Source: CAYXVF01 sp964468125
Lineage (GTDB): Bacteria > Myxococcota > XYA12-FULL-58-9 > CAYXVF01
Length of the DNA stretch: 64,000 nt
Direction: 5' to 3'
NCBI GenBank assembly: GCA_964468125.1
Contig: CAYXVF010000016.1
Location: forward strand, 13,721-77,720
Shown: positions 33,279 through 41,100 of the stretch, in pieces
Layout of the letters: each line of letters begins with the position of its first letter
Numbering within the stretch: position 1 is the stretch's first letter
Position numbers and translations under genes: made by a program
The notes under the pieces: model-generated
What the model was told of the DNA's origin: nothing
Databases searched by the model: none
What the model saw: the letters and a program-made list of their open reading frames with translations, nothing else

Positions 33279-35779
33279 GCGGGAAGGAGGCACGTCGCGC
33301 GGCGATCCGCGCCCGGCTAAAGCGCAAGCCGACGCTGCCCGTGCGCGCGCCCGTCGCGAAGGACGGTCGAGCGGTCGTGGAGGGTTGGTTTCGGAGCCTT
33401 GGCTACGCCCCCCATCCCTTTCAAGTCGAGGCATGGGATGCTTTTGCGCGCGGTGAGAGCGGACTGATTCAGGTCCCCACGGGCTCCGGCAAGACCTACG
33501 CCGCCTATCTCGGCGCGCTCGCGGAGATCTTGGAGGCCGAAGAGGAGGGCCTGAAAATTCTCTACATCACGCCGCTGCGTGCGGTCACCCGTGACGTGGA
33601 GCTCGCCCTCCGACGGCCCGTGGAGGAGCTCGAGCTTCCCTTGCGCGTCGAGTCTCGCACCGGCGATACGAGCCAATCGACGCGCGCGCGCCAGAAGATG
33701 CGCATGCCTGACGTGCTCGTCACTACGCCGGAGTCGCTCGCTCTGCTCCTGACCTACGGGGACGGGGTGGAGCGCTTCTCCGCGCTGCGAGCGGTGATTG
33801 TCGATGAGTGGCATGAGCTCCTCGCAACCAAGCGCGGCGCCTTACTCGAGCTGTCGCTCTCACGGGTGCGGGCGCACGCTCCCCGGGTTCAGACCTGGGC
33901 GCTCTCGGCTACACTCCGAAATCTCGAGGAAGCGGCGCAGGCCGCGGTGGGTATGGGCCTCGAGCCGCGGGTGATCCGCGGGCGGATCGAGCGCCCGATC
34001 GACGTGCAGACCCTCCTCCCTGACGATCGCGAACGCCTGCCGTGGGCCGGGCATCTGGGTCTGAGCATGCTCGACGTCGTCCTCGATTATCTGGACCCGG
34101 AGCACCCGACGCTCCTGTTCACGAACGTGCGTTCCCAGGCCGAGCGTTGGTACCAAGCGATCGTCGAAGCGCGACCCGAGTGGTCCGAGCTGCTGGCCCT
34201 GCACCACGGCTCCCTCGACCGGGAGGAGCGCGAGCGCGTGGAGGAGGGTCTGAAGTGCGGCGCGCTTCGCATTGTCGTGTGTACGAGCTCCCTCGACCTC
34301 GGCGTCGACTTCGCACCCATCGAGCGCACGATTCAGCTCGGCTCGATCAAAGGGGTGGCCCGAATCCTTCAGCGCGCGGGGCGCAGCGCTCACCGCCCCG
34401 GCGCTACGGCCCGTGTCGCTTGCGTCCCGACCCATGCGTTTGAGCTGATTGAAGTCGCCGCGGCGAAGATGGCGATCGCGCTCGGTGAAATCGAGGGGCG
34501 AAAGCCTCAGAACAAGCCACTCGATGTCCTGGCCCAACATCTCGTGACCTGCGCGCTCGGCGGAGGATTCACCCGTGAGTCGATCACTGAGGAGGTCCGG
34601 AGTGCCTATGGGTTTCGTACGCTCACGGACGAAGAGCTCGAGTGGACCCTCGAGCTCGTGACCGTTGGCGGACCCACGCTTAGGGCCTATGAGGAGTATC
34701 AGCGGGTCCGCGTGTACGAGGATCGCTATCTCGCCCGCGACAAGAAGGTTGCAACCAGCCACCGACTCTCCATCGGAACCATCGTTGCCGACGCTGCCAT
34801 TCAGTTGCGTTACAAGAGCGGTCGGGTGATCGGAACGATCGAAGAGAACTTCATCGCCAAGCTGAATCCGGGTGAGAAGTTCCTCTTTGCTGGAAAAGCG
34901 CTCGAGCTCTTGGAGCTGAAGAACCTCGACGCCTATGTGAAGACTGCTCGAGGGCAGGTCACTTTCACGCCCCGGTGGGCGGGGGGGCGCTTGCCGTTGT
35001 CCGACACGTTGTCGTTCTCCGTCCGTCGGGCGCTCGACGAGGCCTCTAGAGGTGGCTTCGAGGGCGTGGAAATGGACCGTGCGCGGGAGCTGCTCGAGAC
35101 GCAAGCTCGACACTCGCACGTACCGCGCTTGAACGAGGTGCTCTTCGAGGTCTGCCGCACGCGCGAAGGTCAGCATCTCTTCGTCTTTCCTTTCGACGGG
35201 CGGGCGGTGCACGAAGGCCTGGCGGCGGTGTTGGCGCTTCGGCTCGGGCGCGAAGCGCCCGGAACCTTCTCCATCGCGGTGAATGACTACGGATTGGAGC
35301 TCCTCCACCCGGACGAGTACGACTACTCGAGCCGACTCACGGACGCCCTTTTTGACCCGGAGACGCTCGCGGAGGATGCACTACAGAGCATGAACGTGAG
35401 CCAGCTCGCGAAGCGTCAGTTTCGTGAGATCGCCCGCGTTGCGGGTCTCATCGTTCAGCCCTACCCCGGGGCGCGGCGCAGCTTGAAGCAGCTACAGGCG
35501 AGCAGCTCGTTGATTTACGACGTGTTCGAGCGCTACGACCCTGAGAATCTGCTTCTGGCCCAGGCGCGTCGCGAGGTGCTCGAGCACTACTTCGAGCAGA
35601 GCCGTCTGGGCGAGACGCTGCGCCGACTTCGGAGCGATTCGCGGGTGGTACGCGAGGTCCAGCACCCGACGCCGCTCGGTTTGCCGCTCGTGATCGAACG
35701 CGTGCGCAACCAGCTCTCCACCGAATCCATCGAGGACCGGATCGCGCGCATGAAGCGCCAGTGGGCGGAGATCGCTTGA
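33275..35779 (+). CDS. Ligase-associated DEXH box helicase (Lhr-like)
   Basis: 834 residues from TTG 33275, which overlaps the ligase stop (TTGA) and has GGAGG seven bases upstream; that spacing and the family length decide the start. Walker A is QVPTGSGKTYAAYL, DEXH is VIVDEWHELLATKRGALLE, motif III is TWALSATLRN, and the second RecA domain has LLFTNVRSQAERWYQAI, then VCTSSLDLGVDFAPIE and RILQRAGRSAHRPGA. The long C-terminal part is the Lhr-type winged-helix and beta-barrel region. It unwinds or translocates on DNA and closes a four-gene overlapping operon with the photolyase fusion, exonuclease and ligase. Confidence 0.95.
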   Translation: MSGKEARRAAIRARLKRKPTLPVRAPVAKDGRAVVEGWFRSLGYAPHPFQVEAWDAFARGESGLIQVPTGSGKTYAAYLGALAEILEAEEEGLKILYITPLRAVTRDVELALRRPVEELELPLRVESRTGDTSQSTRARQKMRMPDVLVTTPESLALLLTYGDGVERFSALRAVIVDEWHELLATKRGALLELSLSRVRAHAPRVQTWALSATLRNLEEAAQAAVGMGLEPRVIRGRIERPIDVQTLLPDDRERLPWAGHLGLSMLDVVLDYLDPEHPTLLFTNVRSQAERWYQAIVEARPEWSELLALHHGSLDREERERVEEGLKCGALRIVVCTSSLDLGVDFAPIERTIQLGSIKGVARILQRAGRSAHRPGATARVACVPTHAFELIEVAAAKMAIALGEIEGRKPQNKPLDVLAQHLVTCALGGGFTRESITEEVRSAYGFRTLTDEELEWTLELVTVGGPTLRAYEEYQRVRVYEDRYLARDKKVATSHRLSIGTIVADAAIQLRYKSGRVIGTIEENFIAKLNPGEKFLFAGKALELLELKNLDAYVKTARGQVTFTPRWAGGRLPLSDTLSFSVRRALDEASRGGFEGVEMDRARELLETQARHSHVPRLNEVLFEVCRTREGQHLFVFPFDGRAVHEGLAAVLALRLGREAPGTFSIAVNDYGLELLHPDEYDYSSRLTDALFDPETLAEDALQSMNVSQLAKRQFREIARVAGLIVQPYPGARRSLKQLQASSSLIYDVFERYDPENLLLAQARREVLEHYFEQSRLGETLRRLRSDSRVVREVQHPTPLGLPLVIERVRNQLSTESIEDRIARMKRQWAEIA

Positions 35780-35871
35780 TCTCCACATTCTGGGGCGACC
35801 GTCGCTTCGCTGCTCCTCGTGATCGGCCTCATCAGCGTCGGCTCGGGAGTGAGCTCTGCGCCGACAGCGAT

Positions 35872-37917
35872 CTAGAATGCAGCACTCAGCGTCAGCCGAG
35901 CACTGAGCGGCGGCCCGGGGGCCACGTGCGCACTCGGCAACGCGCTCCCCGAGGTCGGCCAACGGCTCGGAAACTGATAGGCGCCTTCGTAGTTTGCTTG
36001 ATTCAGCAGATTGTCCGCTGCCGCCTCGACACGATACCGCCCCCAGTCATAGCCGGCGACCGCGCTCGTGATCCAAAGCCAGTCGCTTTGGCCGCCAAAC
36101 GGGAGATTCCGCGGCCCGACGGTTACCGCATGTAGTCCGCCGAAGAAGCCACCCAGCGGCCGGACGATCGCGTGGGCGCCGGCGACGAGTGAGGGTGCGA
36201 GCGGTACCGGGTCGTTGGATTCGCGCAGGCGAGCGCGCACCCAAGTGACGTCCGCCCGCAGCTCAATCGCTGCGCTCACCCGCCAGAGCGTCGCGAGCTC
36301 GACACCGAGCCGCTCGGTTGCCCCGAGCTCGACACTCGCCCCGGACACGTGGTCGAAGATCGACTCTCGCTCGATGAATGTAGCAAAGCCGGCCGCGGAG
36401 AGCTCGAGGGGGCCGAAGGTGAGTCGCGAGCCAACCTCCACCGCGTCGTTGACTGTCGGCTCCGCCCGAGGTGCGGTGGCGTCGTCAAAGCCGAGCTCGT
36501 CTCGCGCGATCCCCGCAAATGCGGCCAGCTCGGGCGGCCGAAGCCCGCGTCCGTAGGCGGCAAAGAGCTCGACGAACGTCCCCGGTCGATAACGCACTGA
36601 CGCCCGCGGCGACACGACCACACGGGTTCCGTTACCGCGCCGCCCTTCGAGTCGGTCCTCGACCTTTGTCACCGTGGCGCCATCGACGCGACCGCCGAAA
36701 TCGACCCGGAGCGCGCGATTCGGAGCATAACGAAACGAAGCGCCGGAGTGCCACGCCACCTGGGTGCCAGCGAGGTTGCGATTCTCTGCGAGACGCTCAC
36801 CGTTCAGGCCGACTTGCCACTCATTCTGCGCCACTCGCTCGGACCGTGCCGAGCCGTTTACGAGCACCGCCCATGCTTCATCCAGCTCGTGAAGGTGATC
36901 CAATGAAAAACCGAGCATCACACTCTCATGGCGCTGCTCCAGGGCATCGCCATTCACGGGGTCGTCGAGAAATCCCGTGAAATTCTCGAGCAGCGAAAGA
37001 TTGCGCGCCATGGCGTAGAGCTGTGCCTCGGTGTTCGCACCAGCGTCGCGTCGGTCATAGTTCAGACTCAACAAGGCGCGCCGGCTTTCGCCGCCCCAAC
37101 GCTCGTCGCCGTAGCTGTCGCGCAGCGCAATGCGTTCGGCCTCGACGTCTTCTAGTCGAACGATGCCCGGGAGCTCAAATCGAGCTGCGTTCGCCGCGAC
37201 GAGCAAATCGAGCTGCGATGCACCACTGGAATACAAGCGCGCGCGTCCCGTGGCCCCCGCACGTCGGGCGGCGCGCCGCTCTCCGAAACCCGCGTCCGTC
37301 ATCACTTCGGCGGTCAAGAAGGTGGGGTCGTCGACCGCGAGGGGGGCGTAGCTGACGAGCAAACGGTGACGGTTGGTCGTACCCGCGGTGTACCACCCGC
37401 GCACCCCGCGATTGCGGGCCGAGACGCCGAGGGAGTAGCCAATCGAGCCCGCGACCGCGAATGGACCTTGAGCGATGCTGAAGGGTCCCTTCGTGACCTC
37501 GACCTCGGAAATGATCTCCGGCGGAATGAGCGACAATTCGATGTAGCCCGTCGCGTGCACATTCGACCACTCGTTGAACGGAACCCCCGCGACCCGCGCC
37601 TCGATGTCGGCGCCGTGCAACGCATCAAAGCCACGAACGAAGAACTGGTAGCCTTTGCCTTCCGACCCATGCTGGACCAACACGAATCCCGGCACGAGCC
37701 GAATCGCGTCGTCGGCGGTGCGCAGTGACGCGGTCGCGAGCTCTTCGTCGTGCAAGCGAACGGTCGAGGCGGTTTCGGGGACGGGCTGCTTCACCTCGAC
37801 GCGCACCGTCGTCTCGAACCCCTCGAAGTCCTCGAAGTTGTTCGTCGGCGGGTCGTCGGCGGTCGCCGCCGGTGCGACGACCGCCCAGGTGAGCAGAAAA
37901 AACGGGCTCATGGCCAC
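35872..37917 (-). CDS. TonB-dependent receptor in a putative metal-uptake cluster
   Basis: 681 residues from GTG 37917, or the ATG two codons later (37911), which has the cleaner signal peptide MSPFFLLTWAVVAPAATA. The N-terminal plug contains TADDAIRLVPGFVLVQHGSE, FFVRGFDALHGADIEARVAG, VPFNEWSNVHATGYIEL and IISEVEVTKGPFSIAQGPFA. The barrel ends in a C-terminal strand LSARLTLSAAF with the terminal Phe typical of outer-membrane barrels. The start touches the stop of the upstream lipoprotein gene. Ligand unknown: the His-rich and acidic partner proteins suggest a metal ion or metal chelate, by inference. Confidence 0.88.
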   Translation of the reverse strand: MAMSPFFLLTWAVVAPAATADDPPTNNFEDFEGFETTVRVEVKQPVPETASTVRLHDEELATASLRTADDAIRLVPGFVLVQHGSEGKGYQFFVRGFDALHGADIEARVAGVPFNEWSNVHATGYIELSLIPPEIISEVEVTKGPFSIAQGPFAVAGSIGYSLGVSARNRGVRGWYTAGTTNRHRLLVSYAPLAVDDPTFLTAEVMTDAGFGERRAARRAGATGRARLYSSGASQLDLLVAANAARFELPGIVRLEDVEAERIALRDSYGDERWGGESRRALLSLNYDRRDAGANTEAQLYAMARNLSLLENFTGFLDDPVNGDALEQRHESVMLGFSLDHLHELDEAWAVLVNGSARSERVAQNEWQVGLNGERLAENRNLAGTQVAWHSGASFRYAPNRALRVDFGGRVDGATVTKVEDRLEGRRGNGTRVVVSPRASVRYRPGTFVELFAAYGRGLRPPELAAFAGIARDELGFDDATAPRAEPTVNDAVEVGSRLTFGPLELSAAGFATFIERESIFDHVSGASVELGATERLGVELATLWRVSAAIELRADVTWVRARLRESNDPVPLAPSLVAGAHAIVRPLGGFFGGLHAVTVGPRNLPFGGQSDWLWITSAVAGYDWGRYRVEAAADNLLNQANYEGAYQFPSRWPTSGSALPSAHVAPGPPLSARLTLSAAF

Positions 37918-38631
37918 TCAGTTAGCGTCGCAATGACCTTCACCATCGACGTGTCCGAGATTCCCAACCAGAGCAGTGAGGTATGCCCACATGTCGTTGG
38001 CGCCGCTGTTGCCGGGGTCGTAGGCACCGACGTCGGCGGCCGCGAGCTCAGCTTCGGTGATCACCCCGTCCGAATCCCCATCCGCGTTGGCGATGGGGTC
38101 GAAGAAGAGCGATGGCTCCTCGGCGACCAGGCTGTCGTAGAGGAGGTGGTCCGCGTGCACGGTGATTTGAAACGTTGCCGTGCCACCTCCCTCCACCACC
38201 GTGGTGGTCTCGCAGTTGCTGTAGGTCACGCGTGCGGGAAAGCGCCAGTCGAAGGACTTGGTCACGCCCTGCCGCTCCGCGGTTCCAATGACGTGAATGC
38301 CGCCCAGGACGTAGCGCGGGGCGTTGAACTCGCCCGCCTCGACCGAGCCTCGCGACAATTCGTGCCCGGCCCCGTCGCTCGCCACCGCGAGCTCGACCGT
38401 TCCGAGGTCCGAGAACACCCGGCCGGCCACCTCGACCTCTTCCACCTCGACCTCAAAGCTCGAGAAATCGACCGACCAGCCATCGCCGACCTCGCTGGCG
38501 GCAATGCCGAGCTCGATGAAGTCCTCGCCGTAGGCGGTCACCACGACCTCGCCTTCACTGTCGCCGCAGGCAGCCACGCTCGCGAGAGCCAGGCCCAGCG
38601 CCAAGGGTATGATTTTCCGTTTCACGTTCAC
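37918..38631 (-). CDS. Lipoprotein with an EF-hand-like motif
   Basis: 237 residues. MNVKRKIIPLALGLALASVAACG is a lipoprotein signal (lipobox VAAC). The body is beta-rich (VDFSSFEVEVEEVEVAG), then contains an EF-hand-like loop, ANADGDSDGVITEAELAAAD, and ends in His/Cys-containing LGHVDGEGHCDAN. The ATG overlaps the stop of the next upstream gene (ATGA). It is part of a four-gene minus-strand series with the TonB receptor. A metal-binding periplasmic or surface protein is likely, by inference; I recognise no named family. Confidence 0.78.
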   Translation of the reverse strand: MNVKRKIIPLALGLALASVAACGDSEGEVVVTAYGEDFIELGIAASEVGDGWSVDFSSFEVEVEEVEVAGRVFSDLGTVELAVASDGAGHELSRGSVEAGEFNAPRYVLGGIHVIGTAERQGVTKSFDWRFPARVTYSNCETTTVVEGGGTATFQITVHADHLLYDSLVAEEPSLFFDPIANADGDSDGVITEAELAAADVGAYDPGNSGANDMWAYLTALVGNLGHVDGEGHCDAN

Positions 38632-39401
38632 TCCTCCAAAATCATCTCGAAATAGTCGTGCGACAGCAGACGCCGCTGCACGGTGTAGAAAGACACGACG
38701 ACCGCCGGCGTTGCGGCGGTCTCTTCCAAGACCAAGGGATCGGGCATCGCACCGAAGTCGACGCCGTCAAACAGGTGCCGCTCGGGGCGGAACGGCTCGG
38801 TGGTGGAAAAGCGAAGCACGACCCGTCGCGCCCCGCTCTCCGCCACCTCGACCTCGAAGGGCACCCCGACGAGCTTGCGGTCCGCGGGAGCCACCACGTG
38901 CACCTCGAAGGGCACGCTCTGGCCATCACGGGTCGCGCGTCCACGGAGGTGGATCGAAAGCCCGAGACGCGCGTCGTCGCCGGCTAGCCCGTCTTCCGTC
39001 CCGAAGGTGGAAAACGTGACGTCCAGGGCGTCGTACGTCGTCGCGAGCAGGACCGCTTCGCCGATCGACTCCTCCGCCAGGAAATCCACGACGAAGCGAC
39101 CCGGCAGCACGCCGAGCGTATCGCCGCTCTGCACGTGACCGGGATGTGCGTGTGCGCTCGGCACGAGCCAATCGCTGACCTGTTCGAGCCACGCCGTCTC
39201 GCGCGCCCCGTAGCTCAGAAACTCGAAGTCACTGAAGCTCATCGTCACCGCTTCGAGCTCGACATTGAACCCGAGATCGGTCGATGCGACCGAGTTCAGC
39301 AATTCGGCCTGCACCGGTACGGTCACCTCGGCGACGTCCGAGCCGCCCCCGCACGCGCACGAAAGCACGGCGAGGAAGGCGGCATGCCTTCCCTTCTTCA
39401 T
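38628..39401 (-). CDS. Lipoprotein of unknown function, His-containing
   Basis: 257 residues from the ATG at 39401 (MKKGRHAAFLAVLSCACGGG, lipobox SCAC). The mature domain is beta-rich: LGFNVELEAVTMSFSDFEFL, SAHAHPGHVQSGDTLGVLPG and RFVVDFLAEE. The HAHPGH segment offers three histidines in a row for metal binding. The layout resembles the neighbouring 37918 protein in its strand pattern (VDF, LEL), so the two may be distant paralogues. The stop overlaps the next start. It is probably on the outer membrane, presenting metal to the receptor, by inference. Confidence 0.75.
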   Translation of the reverse strand: MKKGRHAAFLAVLSCACGGGSDVAEVTVPVQAELLNSVASTDLGFNVELEAVTMSFSDFEFLSYGARETAWLEQVSDWLVPSAHAHPGHVQSGDTLGVLPGRFVVDFLAEESIGEAVLLATTYDALDVTFSTFGTEDGLAGDDARLGLSIHLRGRATRDGQSVPFEVHVVAPADRKLVGVPFEVEVAESGARRVVLRFSTTEPFRPERHLFDGVDFGAMPDPLVLEETAATPAVVVSFYTVQRRLLSHDYFEMILEE

Positions 39402-39597
39402 CGCAATTCTCCACCGGGCCCCATTCAAAGCCTCGCCAGAGCGTGCGCACCATCACGCACGAAGCCGAGGACCTTCGATCGGGCCTATGAGTGTCTAGGC
39501 AGATGCAGACGCGCCTGCGTCAATGAGACGCGGCCGCTCTGAGGATCGCGCGAGCAGTCGAAGACTCGTCCTGCGGGAGGGGCGATTAACGCTCTCA

Positions 39598-40191
39598 TCA
39601 GGAGAAACCAATCGTCCGCGGCAACCCTCTAAGGCCATAGGAGGCGGGCGGCGCGCGCGGCGCAGTCGCCAAGTCGAGCTCAAACGGAGGTGCCGACCGA
39701 GCCACCGGCCGCGGCGGTTCGGCGAGCAGGGTCGCGATGCCGGCCTCGTGAACGAACGGCGCGGCCGTGAAGCTGAGAAGCGTGAAGTGGCTGGTGCTGT
39801 CGCCGGTATGACCGGTGGACGAGCGCTCGTCCGTCTCAGGCGCGTCGTGCTCGGGGTGCGCTTCCCGGTCGGTGTCCGTCGGCGCGGGCGGGGCGGCTCG
39901 TTGCTCCGGCCTCGGCTCGGAAGCGGGGAGCGTGGCGGAGTTGCGACCCGCGTCCGGTTGGTGGTCGCGCGGCGCCGCGTTTCGATGCGCGGGCGGCGGC
40001 TCGTGCGAATCGGCGGGCGGTGGCGCCTCTCGGTGATACACCACGCGCCCATCCGGGAGGTGGGTATGCCGGCCCTGCAGCGCGTGGGTCAGCACGTGCG
40101 CGAGCGGGCTTGCCACCAGGTGGCCCGCGCCGAAAGCCGCCGCAAGCGCAAATAAAAAGCCTAGACGGCGCGTCGAGGGTCGTCGTGTCAT
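39598..40191 (-). CDS. Histidine-rich membrane-anchored protein
   Basis: 197 residues. The N-terminus has one hydrophobic segment (RRLGFLFALAAAFGAGHLVA), then HVLTHALQGRHTHLPDGRVV, a low-complexity part rich in Pro, His, Arg and Glu (HREAPPPADSHEPPPAHRN), and a C-terminal section with HFTLLSFTAAPFVHEAGIA. The many histidines suggest a metal-binding, storage or sensing role in the periplasm. It lies upstream of the two lipoproteins and the TonB receptor on the same strand, with a 196-base gap that may hold a second promoter. I recognise no family, and part of it is probably disordered. Confidence 0.65.
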   Translation of the reverse strand: MTRRPSTRRLGFLFALAAAFGAGHLVASPLAHVLTHALQGRHTHLPDGRVVYHREAPPPADSHEPPPAHRNAAPRDHQPDAGRNSATLPASEPRPEQRAAPPAPTDTDREAHPEHDAPETDERSSTGHTGDSTSHFTLLSFTAAPFVHEAGIATLLAEPPRPVARSAPPFELDLATAPRAPPASYGLRGLPRTIGFS

Positions 40192-40301
40192 CCCGCAAGA
40201 ATGGGAATAACTCGGGCAGCCTCATCACGACAAGCGCTCTCGTCGCCGCGCCTGATCTCGGTCAAGTCTACTGGATAGAAGGCGTGCGGGCGGGAAACCG
40301 C

Positions 40302-40329
40302 GAAAGGGGGAGCTATGCGGCATCCGAAG
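40302..40329 (+). repeat. 28-bp direct repeat, left copy
   Basis: GAAAGGGGGAGCTATGCGGC followed by ATCCGAAG matches the copy at 41073-41100 in 27 of 28 positions. It ends exactly one base before the stop codon of the nucleotidyltransferase gene. The two copies bound the toxin-antitoxin-like pair. Confidence 0.9.
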
Positions 40330-40773
40330 TCACTCTTCGAGCTCTTCGACGTCCGCTGCGTCTTTGGTTCGGCCAGTCGCCTTTTTGTTGCGAAGGAGCT
40401 CCGACCGCCCGAGGAACCGCACGGGGATTCCGTCGAGCACGCCTGCTTCACTTCCGTTGATGGCATCGTCGAAGGACACCGCGGTGATTCCGGTGAGCAG
40501 GTCGATTCTCTGGGGGGGCAGACCGAGCTGAATGATCTGGTCGGGCTTTTCGAAGTCTTCCGCGGTGAGGCCCGTCTCCTCAAACCCGAAGGCGCTCAGT
40601 ACGTCGACGATCTTCCGGCCACTCTCGGCCGTTGGCCGCACAAAAAAATCGATATCGCCCGTGTAGCGGGGGTAGCCGTGGTAGGCGACCGCGTGGGCGC
40701 CGACGATGACGTACTCAACGCCGGCCGAGTTCAACAACTCGACAAACTCGCGCAAATCCTTGCTGAGCTTCAT
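40330..40773 (-). CDS. Nucleotidyltransferase, AbiEii/DUF6036-like (putative toxin)
   Basis: 147 residues. It is a small nucleotidyltransferase-fold protein: VEYVIVGAHAVAYHGYPRYT, then GDIDFFVRPTAES with the catalytic Gly-Asp-x-Asp. KPDQIIQLGLPPQRIDLLTG and RKKAT-like text (LRNKKATGRTKDAADVEELE) follow the pattern of AbiEii-like and MNT-type toxins. It is downstream of a 63-residue protein whose frame overlaps its start by 59 bases; such pairs are common and are predicted toxin-antitoxin modules. Its stop codon lies directly against the left 28-bp repeat. Activity is assigned by fold only. Confidence 0.82.
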   Translation of the reverse strand: MKLSKDLREFVELLNSAGVEYVIVGAHAVAYHGYPRYTGDIDFFVRPTAESGRKIVDVLSAFGFEETGLTAEDFEKPDQIIQLGLPPQRIDLLTGITAVSFDDAINGSEAGVLDGIPVRFLGRSELLRNKKATGRTKDAADVEELEE

Positions 40774-40906
40774 CGTCCTGTCCGCGATGGCTGGCGACCA
40801 GCTCGAGCAAAATGTCGAGCCGTTGCACCGGGGTCAGCGACCGATAGTACCGTCGGTCGGCGCGTCTGGCCAGGTCGTGGCTGGAAAAGACCTGAATACG
40901 GCGCAT
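40715..40906 (-). CDS. Putative antitoxin-like partner of the nucleotidyltransferase
   Basis: 63 residues from the ATG at 40906: MRRIQVFSSHDLARRADRRY, then YRSLTPVQRLDILLELVASH and a C-terminal FARVCRVVELGRR. The end (xxVxRVVELxR) is a recurring signature of small proteins encoded upstream of these nucleotidyltransferases; the 59-base overlap of the two frames supports coupling. It is probably the cognate antitoxin. The frame is open further upstream, but that text shows no conserved pattern. It is the first gene of the cassette on the minus strand; its promoter must lie in 40907-41072. Confidence 0.75.
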   Translation of the reverse strand: MRRIQVFSSHDLARRADRRYYRSLTPVQRLDILLELVASHRGQDDEAQQGFARVCRVVELGRR

Positions 40907-41072
40907 GGCTCCACAATAAGCGGACGCGGCCCATCGAGCAAACGAACCGCTCGCCGGGCCGTGAGCGGGCGCATCGGCTCCACACGCCACGTGATCCAGA
41001 TCAGGCGGACCCGTGACCTGGGCATTGGAGAACAACCCCCCTCTTCGGCGACCTAGAAGGGCCGCGAGCCAT

Positions 41073-41100
41073 GAAAGGGGGAGCTATGCAGCATCCGAAG
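41073..41100 (+). repeat. 28-bp direct repeat, right copy, carrying the hemG start
   Basis: GAAAGGGGGAGCTATGCAGC followed by ATCCGAAG holds the ribosome binding site (GGGGGAG), the ATG (41086) and the first codons of hemG. It differs from the left copy at one base. Weaker similarity (TAGAAGG) continues upstream of both copies. Confidence 0.9.

Noticed and set aside
39523..40155. Plus-strand frame opposite the His-rich gene
   Set aside because: It is Arg-rich with no motif, whereas the minus-strand frame has a membrane helix, His clusters and gene-cluster context.
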